NCBI GenBank assembly: GCA_937888735.1
Contig: CALASN010000108.1
Span: forward strand, 1 to 40,174
DNA: 40,174 nucleotides
Direction of reading: 5' to 3'
From: UBA5499 sp002426275
GTDB lineage: Bacteria > Bacillota > DTU084
Shown here: piece after piece, positions 16,920-25,352 of the stretch
Position numbering within the stretch: position 1 is the stretch's first letter
Layout of the letters: the number at the start of each line of letters is the position of its first letter
Program-made: the position numbers and the translations under genes
Notes under the pieces: model-generated
Seen by the model: only the letters and a program-made list of their open reading frames with translations
Databases searched by the model: none
What the model was told of the DNA's origin: nothing

Positions 16920-17908
16920 ACTTTTTTGCCATTACCATTCCCAGACGAGCCGCGGCCATCACAGCAGCTCTGGTGGCCGTAGCCGTCATTGTGGGTGGCG
17001 GCGTCAAGCTCTCCGGGTTAATGCAAAGGCGGCTTTATGCCATCTCTCCCGGCGTTACTTTAGGCGGCGAGCCAATTGGCGGCTTATTCCCGGAAGAACT
17101 GGAAGCGCGTTTGAGCAAAGAGCGCGGCCGCTGGTCCGTGCCTTCTGTGAATGCCAGGTGGCAGGAGGGCAAGGTAATCAGCGCCATGGCGGGAGCAGAA
17201 CTTGATCTTGAAGCCACCATAGAGCTTGCCATGAAAGCAGAAAGCGGCCAGGCATTGATGCCTGTGCTCAAGAGGGTGGTAGCGGCGGTGGACAAAGATT
17301 ATTACCAGCCGCTTTATGAGCTGCCTGCCGCAGGGAAAAAAGCGGCGCTGACGATTAATGTCGATTGGGGAGAAGAATTTATTCCCGCACTGCTGGCGAT
17401 TTTGAAAAAAAGCGGCGCGCACGCCACTTTTTTTGTCACCGGCGTCTGGGCGGAAAAAAATCCCGACGTCTTGCGGGAAATAGCGAAAAGCGGGCAAGAA
17501 ATCGGGAATCACGGCATGAGCCACGTGCATCCGGCTCACCTGGATAAAGCCGGCCTGAAGAAATTGATTAACGATGGAGAAGAAGTAATATCGCGGATTA
17601 CTGGTAAGAAGCCGGCTAAACTGTACGCTCCCGCCTATGGCGAAGTTAACGAAACCATAGTGGCCGCTGCGGCCGAGAACGGGTATCGGACCATCATGTG
17701 GAGCGCGGATACAGTCGATTGGCAAAAGCCGGCGCCCGCCGTGATGGTACAGCGGGTGCGGCAGAAAATTGCAGAAGGAGGAATTGTGCTGATGCATCCC
17801 ACGGAAAATACGGTGTCAGGCCTGCCTGCAATTTTGCAATTGCTTGAGGAGAAAAAGCTCTCACCGGTCAGCGTGGGGCAATTGCTTAAAGCCAAAGTTT
17901 CTCTCTGA
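16916..17908 (+). CDS. Second polysaccharide deacetylase with N-terminal extension
   Basis: A 330-residue protein: N-terminal transmembrane anchor (13-33) and an extension (40-130) reminiscent of VanW/YpeB-like modules (ISPGVTLGGEPIGGL). A NodB domain (about 142-330) follows, with INVDWGEEF (147-155), IGNHGMSHVHP (196-206), YAPAYGEVN and SADTVDW. The metal His are conserved, but the first Asp motif is unusual (VDWG) and the RPP motif is changed to APA. Activity may therefore differ or be lost. This layout resembles YlxY of Bacillus, which lies next to an M16 peptidase gene, as here. The gene is coupled by ATGA to the first deacetylase and overlaps the convergent GH18 gene by 23 bases. Confidence 0.88.
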   Translation: MNFFAITIPRRAAAITAALVAVAVIVGGGVKLSGLMQRRLYAISPGVTLGGEPIGGLFPEELEARLSKERGRWSVPSVNARWQEGKVISAMAGAELDLEATIELAMKAESGQALMPVLKRVVAAVDKDYYQPLYELPAAGKKAALTINVDWGEEFIPALLAILKKSGAHATFFVTGVWAEKNPDVLREIAKSGQEIGNHGMSHVHPAHLDKAGLKKLINDGEEVISRITGKKPAKLYAPAYGEVNETIVAAAAENGYRTIMWSADTVDWQKPAPAVMVQRVRQKIAEGGIVLMHPTENTVSGLPAILQLLEEKKLSPVSVGQLLKAKVSL

Positions 17909-19202
17909 CTACCTGCCAGAGGCGCTGGTCTTCAAACCCAAGCCGCCACAAGGCAACGCCGCGCACGCCGTAGCGGGTTACCAGATCCACTTTTGCCGAG
18001 AGGCTGGTGCTGTTTTCATACCAGACAGTATGGCGCCGGCCTCCGGAAAAATAGGTGAAATAAGGCGATTTGCTGGCTGCGTCCCAGTTGGCGGAGACAT
18101 CGTGTTTCTTCAGCAAGTTCAGCACCTGCTGGTAAGTCACGGCCTTTGCCGAACCGAAGCTTGTCCAATCGTAACCATAACCTGCCAGGCCTAAGACGAC
18201 TTTTTCCGCCGGTATTTTGCTAACCGCATAACGCAGTACCCGCTCCACCCAGCCGATGGAAGCCACAGGCCCCGGGCCGCTGACCCGGCTGTGTTCGTCG
18301 TAGGTCATCAGCATAATCCTGTCGGCGTATGCTCCTAAAGTGGCATAATCGAACGCGCCGAACCAAGCCGAGGAAGCATAGTCCGCTGTTTTGGCAGGAA
18401 CAGAGATGGTCAGCTGAAAGCCTCCGGGTCTCAGTTTTGCGGAAAGCTCTCTGATAAAGACATTGAATAGCTCCCTGCTTGCGGGCTTGAGATTTTCAAA
18501 GTCAATATTCACGCCGCCGTAACCGTTGCTCCTAAGGAGACCATAGATATTGGCGATCAGCGCCGCTCTTCTGGTAGAGCTGGAGAGCACCTGCCGGACA
18601 AGCTCTCCATCGAAATTGCTGCCGGAAATATTGTGGATCAGAGCGTAATTTTTAAGCGAGCGTATTTTAGCAAGACTGGCGGCGTCCGTATCGTGATCGC
18701 CATAGATCAGGCCTGCCTTGGTGATATTATATGAAAATGGGATAATGCCTGTAAGCAATTTCCCGTAATTTGAAACGGATTGGTAGGAACTGGCGTCAAC
18801 ATAATAGCCATAGATTTCCCGCTTGCCGCTGCTTTGGCCGCCATTGCTGGAGCTGCCCTGAGCCAAGTCAAACTCTGAGGTGCTCAGAAGCCACATGGGA
18901 ACCCAACCGATTTTGCCATCGTTCGTGCGCACTTTGCCCCAGCTTTGCGAGGTGGCTTCCAGGTTCACCATAGTGCCGGACTCCAACGTGGAGATTAGCG
19001 GATAATTGCCTCCGGGCCCCGAGCGCATGTTCACAGTTCTGCCTGTGAGCACAGCAGGTTGGCTTTGGCCGGAGGACACGTTTTCGGACCAGGAAGGAGC
19101 AGGCGCGTCTTCTTGTGAATTAGATTGTGGAAGTTCCCCTCCGCCTAAGGAGGTGAAATAAAGGAGAAGGGTCACAATGGTGGCTAAAACCCCCTGCTGC
19201 AT
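17886..19202 (-). CDS. GH18 family hydrolase with SH3 domain (SleL/YaaH-like catalytic domain)
   Basis: A 438-residue exported protein. An N-terminal hydrophobic anchor/signal (1-22) and a low-complexity linker are followed by a bacterial SH3 domain (about 50-108, VNMRSGPGGNYPLISTL and WGKV), a Ser/Gly linker, and a GH18 catalytic barrel (about 128-438). Catalytic Glu236 lies in GGVNIDFEN, with downstream MTYDEH and LGLAGYGYDW. SleL/YaaH of Bacillus spores has this catalytic domain behind LysM repeats; here SH3b replaces LysM. It probably cleaves glycan in cortex peptidoglycan. ATG 19202 is preceded by GGAAGGAG. The gene runs opposite to the deacetylases and is divergent from the M16 peptidase. 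Confidence 0.9.
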   Translation of the reverse strand: MQQGVLATIVTLLLYFTSLGGGELPQSNSQEDAPAPSWSENVSSGQSQPAVLTGRTVNMRSGPGGNYPLISTLESGTMVNLEATSQSWGKVRTNDGKIGWVPMWLLSTSEFDLAQGSSSNGGQSSGKREIYGYYVDASSYQSVSNYGKLLTGIIPFSYNITKAGLIYGDHDTDAASLAKIRSLKNYALIHNISGSNFDGELVRQVLSSSTRRAALIANIYGLLRSNGYGGVNIDFENLKPASRELFNVFIRELSAKLRPGGFQLTISVPAKTADYASSAWFGAFDYATLGAYADRIMLMTYDEHSRVSGPGPVASIGWVERVLRYAVSKIPAEKVVLGLAGYGYDWTSFGSAKAVTYQQVLNLLKKHDVSANWDAASKSPYFTYFSGGRRHTVWYENSTSLSAKVDLVTRYGVRGVALWRLGFEDQRLWQVVREKLWL

Positions 19203-19336
19203 ACCAAAACTCCTTCCGCAGTATTTACTACTAACTTCTCGCTGGGCAGCTTTAATCCTTTAGGTAATATCAGGTAGAAGGATTTGCTGACTTAAAGACG
19301 AACATTAAAAAAGTGGGGGGAGGATGCTAGCAGAAG

Positions 19337-20596
19337 ATGTACGAGCGAACAAAATTGGCAAATGGCATTGTGATTGCAGCCGAGCATGTTCCTAACGTCA
19401 GATCGATTTCCGTGGGGTTATGGCTGCGTACAGGCTCGGTAAATGAAGAATGCTACAATAACGGGGTTTCTCATTTCATTGAGCACATGCTGTTTAAAGG
19501 TACGGAAAAGCATACGGCGCGCGAAATTGCCGAAGCCATGGACAGCATCGGGGGGCAATTGAACGCCTTTACCAGCAGAGAATACACCTGTTATTACGCG
19601 CGGGTTTTGGATGAGCACTTGGAGTTTGCCATTTCGCTGCTCAGCGAAATGCTCTGTAAATCGCGTTTCTCGCCGGAGGAGCTGGAAAAGGAACGCGGCG
19701 TGATCCTGGAAGAGATCAATATGTATGAAGACGAACCGGACGAGCTTGTCCATGATTTATTTGCCAAACTGGTTTTTGGCGACCATCCTTTGGGCAGGCC
19801 GATTTTAGGCACAGCGGAGACTGTGAATTCTCTGACCAGAATGAAAATTATCAGCTACATAAACCAATATTATACGCCTGGCAGAATCTTGGTGGCGGCT
19901 GCGGGGAATCTCTTTCAGGCGCGCTTGGCGGAGCTTGTGGACAAGCAGCTGGGATCTTATGCTGCTCCTGATATGGTTAAGAACCCTCAGGCTATAGAGT
20001 ACAGACCTAAGATTTCAACCAGATATAAACAAACGGAACAGGTACATTTAATCGTCGGAGGCCCGGGACTGACCAGACAAGATGAAGATCGCTATGCGCT
20101 GGAGATCTTAGAGGCTATTTTGGGTGGAGGAATGAGCTCGCGGCTCTTTCAGGAGCTGCGGGAAGAGAGGGGACTGGTTTACAGCACTTACTCTTTCATT
20201 TCTCTGTACGAGGATTACGGCCTCTGGGGAGCCTATGCCGGCACTAACAAAGAACAGGCTCAGACGGTGGTGAACGCCATAACCGAGCAATTATACCGTT
20301 TAACCTCAGAGCCCATCAAAAATGAGGAATTGGTGCGGGCTAGGCAGCAACTTAAGGGCTCCCTGCTCATGGGACTGGAGAGCACATCCAATAGGATGAG
20401 CCGTATTGCCAAAGACGAGCTGTTCATGGAAGACGGGTTAACTCCAGAGCAGGAAATTGAAATTCTGGAAGCAGTCTCTGTGGAGGACCTGCAAAGATTA
20501 TCGCAAAGGCTTCTGGCCAAGGGGGTCTCTCTGGCCGCAATCGGGCCCATTGAAGAGGGAGAATTAACCTTGCCTTCATTCCGCATGTCTGAATAG
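19337..20596 (+). CDS. M16 family zinc peptidase (processing-peptidase type)
   Basis: A 419-residue protein with the inverted zinc motif HFIEH (residues 46-50) and the distal Glu ligand in EEINMYEDE (Glu126), in the M16 catalytic half. The C-terminal half carries the second lobe (RLFQELREERGLVYSTYSF). Length and motifs match the YmxG/MlpA group, which lies near YlxY-type deacetylases and dut in many Firmicutes. TAG at 19328-19330 blocks any earlier in-frame start, so ATG 19337 stands even though the GGGGAGG site is 13 bases away, a longer spacing than usual. It is probably cytoplasmic, and the substrate is unknown. Confidence 0.94.
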   Translation: MYERTKLANGIVIAAEHVPNVRSISVGLWLRTGSVNEECYNNGVSHFIEHMLFKGTEKHTAREIAEAMDSIGGQLNAFTSREYTCYYARVLDEHLEFAISLLSEMLCKSRFSPEELEKERGVILEEINMYEDEPDELVHDLFAKLVFGDHPLGRPILGTAETVNSLTRMKIISYINQYYTPGRILVAAAGNLFQARLAELVDKQLGSYAAPDMVKNPQAIEYRPKISTRYKQTEQVHLIVGGPGLTRQDEDRYALEILEAILGGGMSSRLFQELREERGLVYSTYSFISLYEDYGLWGAYAGTNKEQAQTVVNAITEQLYRLTSEPIKNEELVRARQQLKGSLLMGLESTSNRMSRIAKDELFMEDGLTPEQEIEILEAVSVEDLQRLSQRLLAKGVSLAAIGPIEEGELTLPSFRMSE

Positions 20597-21055
20597 CCAC
20601 GCCCGCAGCAGGCTCAACTCTTTGCCCCCCTGGCAGTTTTGGCTGCCGAGAAGAAGGAATTCTTGCAGCTGCTGCGGATGAGTTTTAAAGAAAGTTAAGA
20701 GGTTTTTGAAAACGTACATAGTCTGGGGAATGAGATAATGCTCAATGCCCTCCACTTGTTCGGAAACGCTTTTGTTATCTCCCAACAGGCAGAGGAATTC
20801 TTTGAGCGTCTGATCTCTCCAGACTAAAAATTTGCCATATTCCACACCTAAAGGCGTCAGGGAGATGTTGCGGTATTTTTCATACGTGATGTATCCCGCC
20901 TCATTCAGCTTTTGGATCATTCTGGTGACAGAAGAAGGCTGTACCCGAATGGCATCGGAAAGATCGATCGGTCGAACGTAACCTTGCTTCATATAGATGC
21001 GATAGAACATCTCCAGGTAATCTTCCATGCTTTCAGTTAACATTTTACCTTCCAC
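20576..21055 (-). CDS. MntR/DtxR-family metal-dependent regulator
   Basis: A protein of about 160 residues with the winged-helix DNA-binding domain (SMEDYLEMFY, then VQPSSVTRMIQKL and YEKYR) and the metal-binding dimerisation domain (VEGIEHYL). Compared with MntR, the Asp and Glu of SMEDYLE and the E-x2-EH ligands are kept, but the position of His77 is Asp (LVWRDQT), so metal preference may differ. GTG 21055 is the best start, 8 bases after GAGGAGGG; ATG 21043 is possible. It lies downstream of feoA-feoB in the same direction, after a terminator, with its own operator. It probably senses Fe2+ or Mn2+ and controls the Feo locus. It overlaps the M16 gene end by 21 bases. Confidence 0.88.
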   Translation of the reverse strand: MEGKMLTESMEDYLEMFYRIYMKQGYVRPIDLSDAIRVQPSSVTRMIQKLNEAGYITYEKYRNISLTPLGVEYGKFLVWRDQTLKEFLCLLGDNKSVSEQVEGIEHYLIPQTMYVFKNLLTFFKTHPQQLQEFLLLGSQNCQGGKELSLLRAWLFRHAE

Positions 21056-21071
21056 GCCGATCACCCTCCTC

Positions 21072-21091
21072 AATTTAGCCTATGCTAAATT
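21072..21091 (-). promoter_or_regulatory. Operator of the MntR/DtxR-type regulator
   Basis: A perfect inverted repeat, AATTTAGC-N4-GCTAAATT, lies just upstream of the regulator's ribosome site. Size and symmetry fit DtxR/MntR boxes. A second dyad, TTGTTC-N6-GAACAA, at 21091-21108 abuts it and may carry the -35. Autoregulation is inferred. Confidence 0.65.
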
Positions 21092-21103
21092 TGTTCCTCT
21101 AAG

Positions 21104-21130
21104 AACAAAAAGGCAAGGCTTAGCCTTGCC
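21104..21130 (-). terminator. Terminator after the feoB membrane gene
   Basis: On the minus strand GGCAAGGC-taa-GCCTTGCC is followed by TTTTTGTT, immediately behind the feoB membrane-domain stop codon. It separates the feo genes from the regulator gene. Confidence 0.9.
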
Positions 21131-21131
21131 C

Positions 21132-22508
21132 TTAACTGAAAAACCTAGCGATTTGGGTGCTGGCGATGCAGATCAGAAAAGCTGTCAGGGTGGGGAGCAA
21201 AAAGGAGAGCAGAGTCCATTTTCCGCTGCCGGTTTCTTTGCGGATGGTGAAAAGGGTTGTGCCGCACGGAAAATGCAGCAGGGAAAACAACATCATATTC
21301 AGCCCTGTAAGTAGGGTCCAGCCGTTTTGACGCAACAATTCTCCCAATGCGGTCATGCTGGTAGGCTCCAGCATCACGCCATGGGAAAGATACCCCATCA
21401 GCAGGATGGGGAGCACGATTTCATTAGCGGGAAAACCCAGCAAGAAAGCAGCTAATATGAAGCCGTCTAGGCCAGCTAAGCGCCCGAGCGGTTCCAGAAC
21501 GCCGGCTAATTTCGCCAGCAAACTCATCCCGCCGATGGAAGTATTGGCCAGCATCCAGGTGAGCAGACCGGCCGGCGCCACCACGATCACAGCTCGCCCC
21601 AGGATGTGCAGCGTCCTGTCCAAAAGCGAGCGGATCAGAATTGTGCCGACTTGAGGCTTGCGAAAAGGCGGCAACTCCAGGGTAAAGGAAGAAGGGATTC
21701 CTTTCAGTGCCGTCTTAGATAAGAGCCAAGATACCGCCAGGGTGATGACGATCCCGAAGCTGACCACGGCTAAAATAACAAGGCTGGCGCCAAAACTTCC
21801 GATCCGGATTATTTCCCCGAAAAACAGCGTTCCCATGGCGATCAGAAGGGGGAAACGGCCATTGCAAGGGATAAAATTATTGGTGAGGATTGCAATCAGC
21901 CTTTCCCGGGGGGAGTCGATGATCCTGCAAGCCGTGACTCCGGCGGCATTACAGCCCAGGCCCATGCACATTGTGAGAGATTGTTTGCCGGCGGCGCCGG
22001 CTTTTTTAAACAAGCGGTCCAAATTGAAGGCGACTCTGGGCAGGTAGCCAAGATCTTCAAAAAAAGTGAACAACGGGAAAAAGATGGCCATGGGCGGCAG
22101 CATCACAGAGACAACCCAAGCCATAGCTCGGTAAATCCCGTCAACCAAAGCGCCATGCAGCCAGAGGGGGCAGCCCGCTGCCAGCAAGAATGCGCTCAAA
22201 TGGCCTTCAAGCCGGAAAGCGAAAGTCGCCAGCCACCGGGAGGGGTAGTTGGCGCCCACGATCGTGAGCCAGAGAATGACGCCCAACAGTCCCAGCATGA
22301 TGGGAAACCCAAACAACCGGGAAGTTAAGAGATCATCCAGTTTCCGGTCCCAGTCCGCTGTGCGCCTGTTAGTTGTCACGACCTGGGAGCTGATGGCTTC
22401 CGCAGTTTGGAAGATCTGGCTGACAATGCTCTCCCGCAGGCTGTCTGCGTTTTGGCCTCTGATTTTCCGCGCCTCAGTTAAGATTGGCTCAAGCTCTTGC
22501 GACGGCAT
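21132..22508 (-). CDS. feoB: FeoB membrane domain (separate polypeptide)
   Basis: A 458-residue polytopic membrane protein corresponding to the C-terminal two thirds of ferrous-iron transporter FeoB. It has a helical linker (1-60), then two Gate (nucleoside-recognition) modules with GLGCNAAGVTACRIID, the Cys of NNFIPCNGRFP and the FeoB_C-type helices. It has no G domain, which is encoded by the preceding gene. The ribosome site AAAGGAGG precedes ATG 22508, which lies inside the end of the GTPase gene (31-base overlap). A perfect translation signal and full domain integrity argue for a true split, not a frameshift error. It imports Fe2+ across the inner membrane. Confidence 0.92.
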   Translation of the reverse strand: MPSQELEPILTEARKIRGQNADSLRESIVSQIFQTAEAISSQVVTTNRRTADWDRKLDDLLTSRLFGFPIMLGLLGVILWLTIVGANYPSRWLATFAFRLEGHLSAFLLAAGCPLWLHGALVDGIYRAMAWVVSVMLPPMAIFFPLFTFFEDLGYLPRVAFNLDRLFKKAGAAGKQSLTMCMGLGCNAAGVTACRIIDSPRERLIAILTNNFIPCNGRFPLLIAMGTLFFGEIIRIGSFGASLVILAVVSFGIVITLAVSWLLSKTALKGIPSSFTLELPPFRKPQVGTILIRSLLDRTLHILGRAVIVVAPAGLLTWMLANTSIGGMSLLAKLAGVLEPLGRLAGLDGFILAAFLLGFPANEIVLPILLMGYLSHGVMLEPTSMTALGELLRQNGWTLLTGLNMMLFSLLHFPCGTTLFTIRKETGSGKWTLLSFLLPTLTAFLICIASTQIARFFS

Positions 22509-23230
22509 GTCGCTTGCCTCCTTTCGCCCGTTGCTGCAACCCGGGAGTTTTCCAAGTAGGAAGCCAGAGATTGCTCCACTGCCGGATCTCCGTCCAGGAG
22601 CCTCAGAGCCAGCCAGCGCCAGTTGCCATTTTGTCCCAGGATGGATTGGAGGAGGTGCTGTAATTCATTAACTGCCTCCTCCACTTCTCGTGGGTATTGG
22701 ATTTGAAATTGCCCTTGCGGACCGGCAGCCACCTGGCAAATTTGCTCCTGCAGTTCGCGGAGTCCTTTGCGCTCTCTGGCTACGGCAGAGATGACGGGCG
22801 CGCGTAGGCTTGCCGCGAGCTTTTCTTTGTCCACTTGAATGCCTTTGCGTTTGGCTTCATCCATGAAGTTAAGGCAGATGACTGTTTTGGTGGTGATCTC
22901 TAAAACCTGTAAAATCAAGTTCAGATTTCTTTCCAGGCAGGTTGCGTCGGCCATCACCACAGTCACCTGAGGCGAACCGAAATAGAGGAAATCTCTGGCC
23001 ACTTGCTCTTCCGGTGAGTTGGCCAAGAGAGAATAGGTGCCGGGCAGATCGACGATTTTAAAAGTCTGCCCTTTGTACTGGTAGCTGCCGGTTGATTGCA
23101 GGACAGTTTTCCCCGGCCAATTGCCGGTGTGCTGATTGAGTCCGGTGAGAGCATTGAAGACAGTGCTCTTGCCAGTGTTGGGGTTTCCGATTAAGGCTAT
23201 GGTTATTTCTTCCGGCTCAGAGACATTCAT
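22478..23230 (-). CDS. FeoB GTPase domain (separate polypeptide)
   Basis: A 250-residue small G protein corresponding to the N-terminal cytoplasmic part of FeoB. It has G1 GNPNTGKST, G3 DLPGTYSL, G4 NFMD and G5 SAVARERKG, followed by a helical GDI-like region to about residue 220. It ends with an Arg/Lys-rich tail before the stop, overlapping the membrane-domain gene. ATG 23230 follows AAGGAGG and overlaps feoA by 14 bases. The G domain would regulate Fe2+ passage by the partner encoded next. Similar two-gene arrangements occur in some anaerobic Firmicutes, from general knowledge. Confidence 0.92.
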   Translation of the reverse strand: MNVSEPEEITIALIGNPNTGKSTVFNALTGLNQHTGNWPGKTVLQSTGSYQYKGQTFKIVDLPGTYSLLANSPEEQVARDFLYFGSPQVTVVMADATCLERNLNLILQVLEITTKTVICLNFMDEAKRKGIQVDKEKLAASLRAPVISAVARERKGLRELQEQICQVAAGPQGQFQIQYPREVEEAVNELQHLLQSILGQNGNWRWLALRLLDGDPAVEQSLASYLENSRVAATGERRQATCRRKSLSQS

Positions 23231-23474
23231 CCCAGGACCTCCTTTGCAAAGGTTCCACTGTGATTCGAGCGCTTTCCTCGCAGCGCAGGGCGATCAGCGT
23301 CCCTCGAACCTGATAAGCCACGGGATCGCCCAGCGGGCTTTTCCGTACCGTCTCCACCAACGTGCCGGGCGTAAAGCCCAGATCTAAAAGCCGGTTTCTG
23401 ATTCTTCCGCAAAGCAAAAGATTGTCGACTCGACCTTTATTGCCAGGAGCCAGCTGACTGAGGTTGATTATCAT
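23217..23474 (-). CDS. feoA: Ferrous iron transport protein A
   Basis: An 85-residue SH3-like FeoA that assists FeoB in Fe2+ uptake from the cytoplasmic side. It shows the expected core: RNRLLDLGFTPGTLVETV, then SPLGDPVAYQVRGTLIALR. ATG 23474 follows AAAGGGAGAGAG. An upstream in-frame codon at 23513 would add a Lys/Arg-rich leader without a ribosome site. It is the first gene of the feoA-feoB(G)-feoB(TM) operon; each gene overlaps the next. Confidence 0.93.
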   Translation of the reverse strand: MIINLSQLAPGNKGRVDNLLLCGRIRNRLLDLGFTPGTLVETVRKSPLGDPVAYQVRGTLIALRCEESARITVEPLQRRSWDECL

Positions 23475-23547
23475 CGCTCTCTCTCCCTTTGTTCTTTTCT
23501 TAGCTGAGGGCAAAGGAAATGGGAGTGGAGAAAAGTCTTTGCCCTGG

Positions 23548-23568
23548 GCTAAACTCTATTCTAAAGTA
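23548..23568 (-). promoter_or_regulatory. Possible metal-regulator box upstream of feoA
   Basis: On the minus strand ACTTTAGAATAGAGTTTAGC resembles the regulator's own operator AATTTAGCATAGGCTAAATT (about 13 of 20 positions, including TTTAG-ATAG). It lies about 75 bases before the feoA start. Its symmetry is weaker, so this is a suggestion only. Confidence 0.4.
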
Positions 23569-23678
23569 TGAAGGGCAGGCAGATACGGTACCAAGTCCCA
23601 GTTAATTTTTTAAGCTCTCCAAGGAGCCAGTTCAGCGGCCTTGTAGTGACCAAAAACGATCAAAACAGTAAGTTCAAC

Positions 23679-23706
23679 TTGACTTTTTGACAATTTGTGC
23701 TAAAAT
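23679..23706 (+). promoter_or_regulatory. Promoter of the transposase-derived gene
   Basis: TTGACT at 23679-23684 and TAAAAT at 23701-23706 with a 16-base spacer. The predicted start is at or next to the ATG at 23713 and no Shine-Dalgarno is present, so the mRNA may be leaderless. Confidence 0.55.
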
Positions 23707-23712
23707 AAAAAT

Positions 23713-25338
23713 ATGTTCATTCGTCAATACGTTACAACTAATAAAAAAACAGGCGCCACCTACATCAGCCATAGGCTGGTGGAATCGTACAGAGCGGAGC
23801 AGGGGCCCAGACAGAGGGTGGTAATGCACTTGGGAACCCTGGAGCTGCCGAAAGCAAGTTGGCCTAAGCTGGCCGCCGCGCTTGAGGCCAGGCTATCCGG
23901 CTATATTTCGGCTTTTGAGCAAGATGGGGAAATCGCCAAAGCCGCAGGAGATGCCATGGCTCGGTATCATTACCGGCAATTGAAGGAGAGAGAGCGGCAG
24001 AGGCGAGAAGAACAGAGGCGCTTTCTGCAGTTGGATCTAGCCAGCCTCTCTGCGGCGGAGTCTCGCACGCTAGGTCCGGAGCTTGTGGCGCATACAGTCT
24101 GGCGGCAGCTGCAGCTGGATGAAGCTCTGGCGGCCTTAGGCTTCACTAAAGCGCAGTCGTTTCTGGCTCAAGCGTTGGTACTCTCTAGGCTTTTGGCGCC
24201 TGAGCTAGAGCCTGGAGTATGGTTGCGCAGCAAATCTGCCTTGGGCGAGCTTTTGGCTGACGATTCGACCGCGGATGACATTGCCTGCCGCCGGGTTGCC
24301 GCGCTTTTGCTTCTGCACAAAGAGGAGCTTGAGGAAGCGCTCTGGAAGCGAGAGTTACGGCTCTTTGGGTCCAACAATCATCTGATTCTCTTCGCCCTCT
24401 CTTCCATGGTCACGCTGGCTATGGACAGTAGGGGTTTCCCCAGTTGGAGCTTGCTGGGAGAACATAAGCTAGGCAATGCGCAGATGGACAGGATTTTAGA
24501 GCGCTTGGAGAACCAGACCCCCAAAGGGCTCCTGGTAGTTACGTTGCACAGCGATCTGGCAACAGAGGAAAATCTGAAGCTCCTTTCCCGGCGAGACTAC
24601 CCGCATCTTCTGGTCTACCCAACCGCGAGCCCCGCCACGGCGTACGGCTCCAGGCGCGGACCTGTGAGGATACGGCTAGAGCGCAATCAAGACGGGCTAT
24701 GGATTCACTGCAGCCAGAGCGCCGGCCAAGAGCAGGATCCGCAAGCAGAGCAGCTTTTCCTGGGGCATTTGGCGAAACTGCAGACGCTGATTGCCGAGAA
24801 AAAGCTGGGGCTTCAGGCGATTCACAGGAGACTTTCCGCTCTCAAAGAACGATTCCCTCAAGTTGCCACCGCCTATCAGCTGGAACTAGAAACTCAGCGT
24901 AAGAATGTTCAACTGCTCATTCAAAAAAAACCGCCCAGACAACAGGGGTATGTTTTTCAAGCCAAGGAGCAGCCTTTGGATCAGCGGGAGGCGGAAGCCC
25001 AATATCAGGCTCTGACCCGTATGACCTCGGCCTTTCGCGCTAGTAAGCTGGCGGGAGAGGCAGATCTTTTTCTTTCTGTCCTGGCTTATCACCTGATGGT
25101 AGCCATTGAGCATCAGCTGGAGAGGGCAGGCATTAGTCTCACTTGGCAGGACGTGCAGGCCATGCTTTCTTCACATCAGCGGCTCACGGTTACTTTTACG
25201 GATCAGCAGCGCAAACGCCACCGGCTCAGGATATCCACAATGCCGGACGGACAGCAGAACGATATTTACAGGATCTTGCGGGTAGAAGACCCCTTGGCGA
25301 AGGATTATCAAGTTGACGCAAACCTAGAAGAATTTTGA
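23713..25338 (+). CDS. IS1634/IS4-like transposase-derived protein lacking DDE residues
   Basis: A 541-residue protein. Its ends match IS1634-type (IS4 superfamily) transposases: N-terminus MFIRQYVTTNKKTGATYISH and VMHLGTLELPKASWPKL; C-terminus AFRASKLAGEADLFLSVLAY and HLMVAIEHQL. The catalytic core is altered. The segment normally holding the first Asp (DVT-like) is absent before MDSRGFPSW. The second Asp region reads VVTLHSDLATEENL, without Asp-Arg-Gly. The third-Glu region reads YQALTRMTSAFRASK, with Thr where Glu is expected. Even so, the frame is intact over 541 codons, with no terminal inverted repeats seen. It lies 14 bases before the sugar nucleotidyltransferase gene, in the same direction. 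It is probably a retained, non-transposing descendant; its role is unknown. Confidence 0.8.
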   Translation: MFIRQYVTTNKKTGATYISHRLVESYRAEQGPRQRVVMHLGTLELPKASWPKLAAALEARLSGYISAFEQDGEIAKAAGDAMARYHYRQLKERERQRREEQRRFLQLDLASLSAAESRTLGPELVAHTVWRQLQLDEALAALGFTKAQSFLAQALVLSRLLAPELEPGVWLRSKSALGELLADDSTADDIACRRVAALLLLHKEELEEALWKRELRLFGSNNHLILFALSSMVTLAMDSRGFPSWSLLGEHKLGNAQMDRILERLENQTPKGLLVVTLHSDLATEENLKLLSRRDYPHLLVYPTASPATAYGSRRGPVRIRLERNQDGLWIHCSQSAGQEQDPQAEQLFLGHLAKLQTLIAEKKLGLQAIHRRLSALKERFPQVATAYQLELETQRKNVQLLIQKKPPRQQGYVFQAKEQPLDQREAEAQYQALTRMTSAFRASKLAGEADLFLSVLAYHLMVAIEHQLERAGISLTWQDVQAMLSSHQRLTVTFTDQQRKRHRLRISTMPDGQQNDIYRILRVEDPLAKDYQVDANLEEF

Positions 25339-25352
25339 AAGGAGGCCTTGTG

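Noticed and set aside
23687..23692. TTGACA as the -35 box of the transposase-derived gene
   Set aside because: Only 8 bases to the TAAAAT -10 box; the upstream TTGACT with a 16-base spacer fits better.
24699..24902. 67-codon frame inside the transposase-derived gene
   Set aside because: Shadow frame without ribosome site.
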